In this document: positions 61,693 through 64,000 of the stretch, one piece after another
Layout of the letters: each line of letters opens with the position of its first letter
Numbering within the stretch: position 1 is the first letter of the stretch
DNA from: DAIOEK01 sp963828285
Lineage (GTDB): Bacteria; Chloroflexota; Anaerolineae; Anaerolineales; Anaerolineaceae
Direction: 5' to 3'
Assembly: GCA_963828285.1 (NCBI GenBank)
Contig: CAWHEB010000004.1
Span: forward strand, 124,001-188,000
Length of the DNA: 64,000 nucleotides
The notes under the pieces: model-generated
Told to the model about the DNA's origin: nothing
The model's database searches: none
The model's input: only the letters and a program-made list of their open reading frames with translations
Program-made: the position numbers and the translations under genes

Positions 61693-62928
61693 ATGCCTGA
61701 ATATCTAAAACTAACCCCTCCCTTTGAAGCATTAGATAAGTTACTACAAAACTTGCCAACACATCTTGGTAAAGTGGAAGTGATCGACACAAAGGATTCG
61801 CTTGGAAGAGTCTTGGCAGTCGATGTTTTTGCTCCGCATCCATTACCAGAATTTCCTCGTTGTACTGTGGACGGCTACGCAGTTCTCTCTTCAGATACTT
61901 TTGGTGCTTCCGATAGCATTCCCGCATTTCTGAAACTGATCGGTGAAGTTCCTATGGGGAAAGCTCCAGACCTCAAGGTAGAACAGGGAACCGCGATACT
62001 TATTCACACAGGCGGTATGATCCCCGAGGGGGCTGACGCCGTGGTCATGTTGGAACAGACACAATCGCTGCATTCCGCAGAGATTGAGATTCTAAAAGCT
62101 GTAAGTCAAAATGAAAACGTGATTCTGGCTGGCGAGGATGTTAAAACAGGGGATCTGGTGATTTCAGCAGGTACCAAGCTGCGTATCACTGAAATTGGCG
62201 GATTGATGTCATTCGGTTTTTCAAAAATAAAGGTTGTGAAAAAACCTCTGGTTGGGATCCTCTCTAGCGGCGATGAAGTTGTTCCTTCTGATCAAACCCC
62301 AAAATTCGGACAGGTCCGTGATATTAACTCGACCACCATGAGTCTGATCGTAAGCGAAGCCGGCGGCATACCGGTTCAATATGGCATCGTTCCTGATAAT
62401 GAGTACGCATTGCTGCAAACAGCGAAAAAAGCTTTCATGGAATGCGATATGGTGTTGGTAACTGCCGGTTCATCTGCATCGACCCGGGATTTGACATCCA
62501 TTGTTATCAATCAATTGGGAAAGCCGGGAGTACTCGTCCATGGTGTTTCTGTCCGTCCGGGCAAACCGACCATTCTTTCGGTCTGTGACGGCAAGCCAGT
62601 AATCGGATTACCAGGCAATCCCGTAAGCGCGTTCGTTATCGCCGGTATCTTTGTCACCCGAACCATCCAAAAACTGTTAAATCAATCTGTCGTTGAATTT
62701 CACCCGTCGGTCCAAGCGGAATTGTTAGCAAATATTCCTTCTGTTGCAGGGCGTGATGACTGGTTCCCTGTCCGTTTGATACCTAAAGGGGGAAGCTGGC
62801 AGGCTGAACCAATTTATTTCAAAAGTAATTTAATTTATAACCTTGTTCGAGCTGATGGATTGGTACATATCCAACCCGATATTACTGGTATCCAGGCTGG
62901 TGAAACCGTCAACGTGGAAGTTTTATGA
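61693..62928 (+). CDS. moeA: Molybdopterin molybdenumtransferase
   Basis: MoeA of about 411 residues. PRCTVDGYAV (about 54-63), MIPEGADAVVMLEQT (about 108-122), the MoCF-type domain with GILSSGDEVV and RDINSTTMSLIVSEAGG, VTAGSSASTRD (about 256-266), VSVRPGKPTILS and GLPGNPVSAFV (about 309-319). It inserts molybdate into molybdopterin-AMP in the final step of molybdenum cofactor synthesis. ATG 61693 is chosen over an upstream TTG that lies inside the preceding gene. The stop overlaps the start of the deacetylase gene (ATGA). Confidence 0.94.
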   Translation: MPEYLKLTPPFEALDKLLQNLPTHLGKVEVIDTKDSLGRVLAVDVFAPHPLPEFPRCTVDGYAVLSSDTFGASDSIPAFLKLIGEVPMGKAPDLKVEQGTAILIHTGGMIPEGADAVVMLEQTQSLHSAEIEILKAVSQNENVILAGEDVKTGDLVISAGTKLRITEIGGLMSFGFSKIKVVKKPLVGILSSGDEVVPSDQTPKFGQVRDINSTTMSLIVSEAGGIPVQYGIVPDNEYALLQTAKKAFMECDMVLVTAGSSASTRDLTSIVINQLGKPGVLVHGVSVRPGKPTILSVCDGKPVIGLPGNPVSAFVIAGIFVTRTIQKLLNQSVVEFHPSVQAELLANIPSVAGRDDWFPVRLIPKGGSWQAEPIYFKSNLIYNLVRADGLVHIQPDITGIQAGETVNVEVL

Positions 62929-63884
62929 AATATATAGCCCTGATTGCCTTATTGATTGGTATTTTGATTCTCGCTGGGTGTAATCCATCAGGAATCACCC
63001 CTGTACAACAAACAGCCATCGCTGATTCGATCATTCAGCAGATCGAAGTCAAACAAACCGCTGTCGTTTTGGCTCTGACCCCAACAATCACACCCACCCC
63101 AACTGCAACTGCGACTGCCACCCCCACAGCACTGCCAACTCCAACCGCAACATGGGTCAGTATTCCCAAGCAGGCGAAAATCATCGCACCTATCCTCCTA
63201 TACCATCATATCCGCGAGACTAAAATTTATGGTCGCTATGATATATCACCGGATGTGTTTGCAGCGCAAATGCACCTGCTCAAAGATTGGGGGTATACGT
63301 CGATCACCATTTCCCAACTCGCAGATACGATCCGCCGTGGAGGGCAATTACCGGAAAAACCGGTAGTGATCACTTTTGACGATGGCGACCTTGATGTCTA
63401 TCAAAACGCTTACCCGGTGATGAAAGAACTTGGTTTCGTCGGTACATTTTATATTGTCGCAAACCGGATCGGATCAGAAGATTTTGTTGATGTCCCGGAA
63501 ATCACTGCAATGGCTTCGAATGGCTGGGAAATTGGGAGTCACAGTTATTCCCATCTAGACCTGGTAAAGAACTATGGATCAATCGAATTCGAAGCTGCCG
63601 GATCAAGACAGAGATTAATGGATAAGCTCAAAGTTCCTATTAATTCTTTTGCTTATCCATTTGGGGCATTCGAGGATAATGTCGGCAGAAAAGTCTCTGG
63701 ATATGGTTATACGAATGCCGTTGGTCTTGGCACATCGTACATTCATAATCTCTATACACTTTTCTATCTAAGTCGAATGGAAATTCAAGGGGATTGGGTT
63801 GAACCTGATGGAGAATATGATATGACAAGGTTTGCAAAAATTTTACCATGGTCACCGGTTAGTACACCGATACCATTACAGTAA
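62925..63884 (+). CDS. Polysaccharide deacetylase lipoprotein
   Basis: Protein of 319 residues. Signal peptide with lipobox ILAGC (Cys19), then a Thr/Pro-rich linker (about 53-78) before the NodB-type catalytic domain. Catalytic motifs: VITFDDGDLDVYQNAYPVM (about 148-166; motif 1 TFDDG with the metal and base Asp), IGSHSYSHLDL (about 202-212; motif 2 HxxxH), and YPFGAFEDNV (about 243-252; motif 3). It probably removes acetyl groups from a cell-surface polysaccharide or peptidoglycan, facing outward at the membrane. It overlaps moeA by four bases but the metabolic link is not evident. Confidence 0.92.
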   Translation: MKYIALIALLIGILILAGCNPSGITPVQQTAIADSIIQQIEVKQTAVVLALTPTITPTPTATATATPTALPTPTATWVSIPKQAKIIAPILLYHHIRETKIYGRYDISPDVFAAQMHLLKDWGYTSITISQLADTIRRGGQLPEKPVVITFDDGDLDVYQNAYPVMKELGFVGTFYIVANRIGSEDFVDVPEITAMASNGWEIGSHSYSHLDLVKNYGSIEFEAAGSRQRLMDKLKVPINSFAYPFGAFEDNVGRKVSGYGYTNAVGLGTSYIHNLYTLFYLSRMEIQGDWVEPDGEYDMTRFAKILPWSPVSTPIPLQ

Positions 63885-63938
63885 GTTACGGGTCCATACT
63901 GAATATATACCTATTGGAGAGTTGGTCGGAGAATCCTT

Positions 63939-64000
63939 ATGAGTGTTTATTTGAAAGATATTCCCCTTAAAACAGCCATTGATACATTTCGAAAAGCAAT
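63939..64000 (+). CDS. Start of a second MoeA-like gene, cut by the window end
   Basis: The last 62 bases open with ATG after GGAG (63928-63931) and read MSVYLKDIPLKTAIDTFRKA. This start resembles N termini of MoeA-like proteins, which in this group are often found in tandem with a first moeA (sometimes with a molybdate-binding tail). Twenty residues are too few for a firm call; the location after moeA supports it. Confidence 0.4.
   Translation, partial: MSVYLKDIPLKTAIDTFRKA

Overview
The window reads as chromosomal DNA from an anaerobic or facultative bacterium, most likely a member of the Chloroflexota (Anaerolineae type). This is inferred from gene content: substrate-binding proteins are lipoproteins with Ala/Pro- or Thr/Pro-rich linkers, NusA carries a long C-terminal tail, the NusA operon lacks a visible rimP, and paired FHA-winged-helix and Ser/Thr kinase genes sit near a double-length ThyX. 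No rRNA, tRNA, CRISPR array, insertion sequence or prophage was seen.

Layout. 0-3.9 kb: a putrescine-type aminotransferase, an unrecognised protein that looks phosphoribosyltransferase-like, and a HAD phosphatase. 3.9-14.9 kb: a leftward sugar-catabolic operon that starts with a GntR/HutC regulator and an FGGY kinase. It continues through two oxidoreductases, a phosphotriesterase-like lactonase, a cupin phosphoglucose isomerase, a 2-hydroxyacid dehydrogenase, a KDPG-type aldolase and a shikimate-dehydrogenase relative, followed by a fructokinase-like PfkB and a TIM-barrel isomerase. 15.2-28.7 kb: a divergent rightward array with three xylose-isomerase-like TIM barrels, two Gfo/Idh/MocA dehydrogenases, a fucose-isomerase-like protein, a ROK regulator and a ribose-type ABC importer (ATPase, two permeases, lipoprotein receptor). 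29.8-34.8 kb: a xylose operon (ROK/XylR, ketose 3-epimerase, xylA, xylB) with a recognisable xyl operator. 35-46.5 kb: mixed small genes, a GlpA/GlpB-like plus DUF1667 set, rhodanese, MFS transporter and an RNB exoribonuclease. 46.6-55.6 kb: the nusA-ylxR-infB-rbfA-nrnA-truB-ribF-thyX operon. 55.6-64 kb: an FHA regulator and kinase pair, a polar amino acid ABC transporter, a short-chain reductase, a membrane protein, moeA, a polysaccharide deacetylase and the start of another gene.

The three sugar blocks form one carbohydrate-utilisation region of about 30 kb. Both promoters of the 14.9-15.2 kb divergent region can be read, and each has a copy of the same 15-base operator at its start site, so the GntR protein probably controls both arms. 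The kinase, dehydrogenase and lactonase set suggests oxidation of a phosphorylated sugar through its lactone, but no dehydratase that would feed the aldolase was recognised.

A strong caution concerns sequence quality. Eight genes, several of them normally essential (nusA, infB), carry ten single-base disruptions, mostly extra bases in very short runs. The most likely explanation is consensus error; the affected genes are annotated here as single CDSs across the break.
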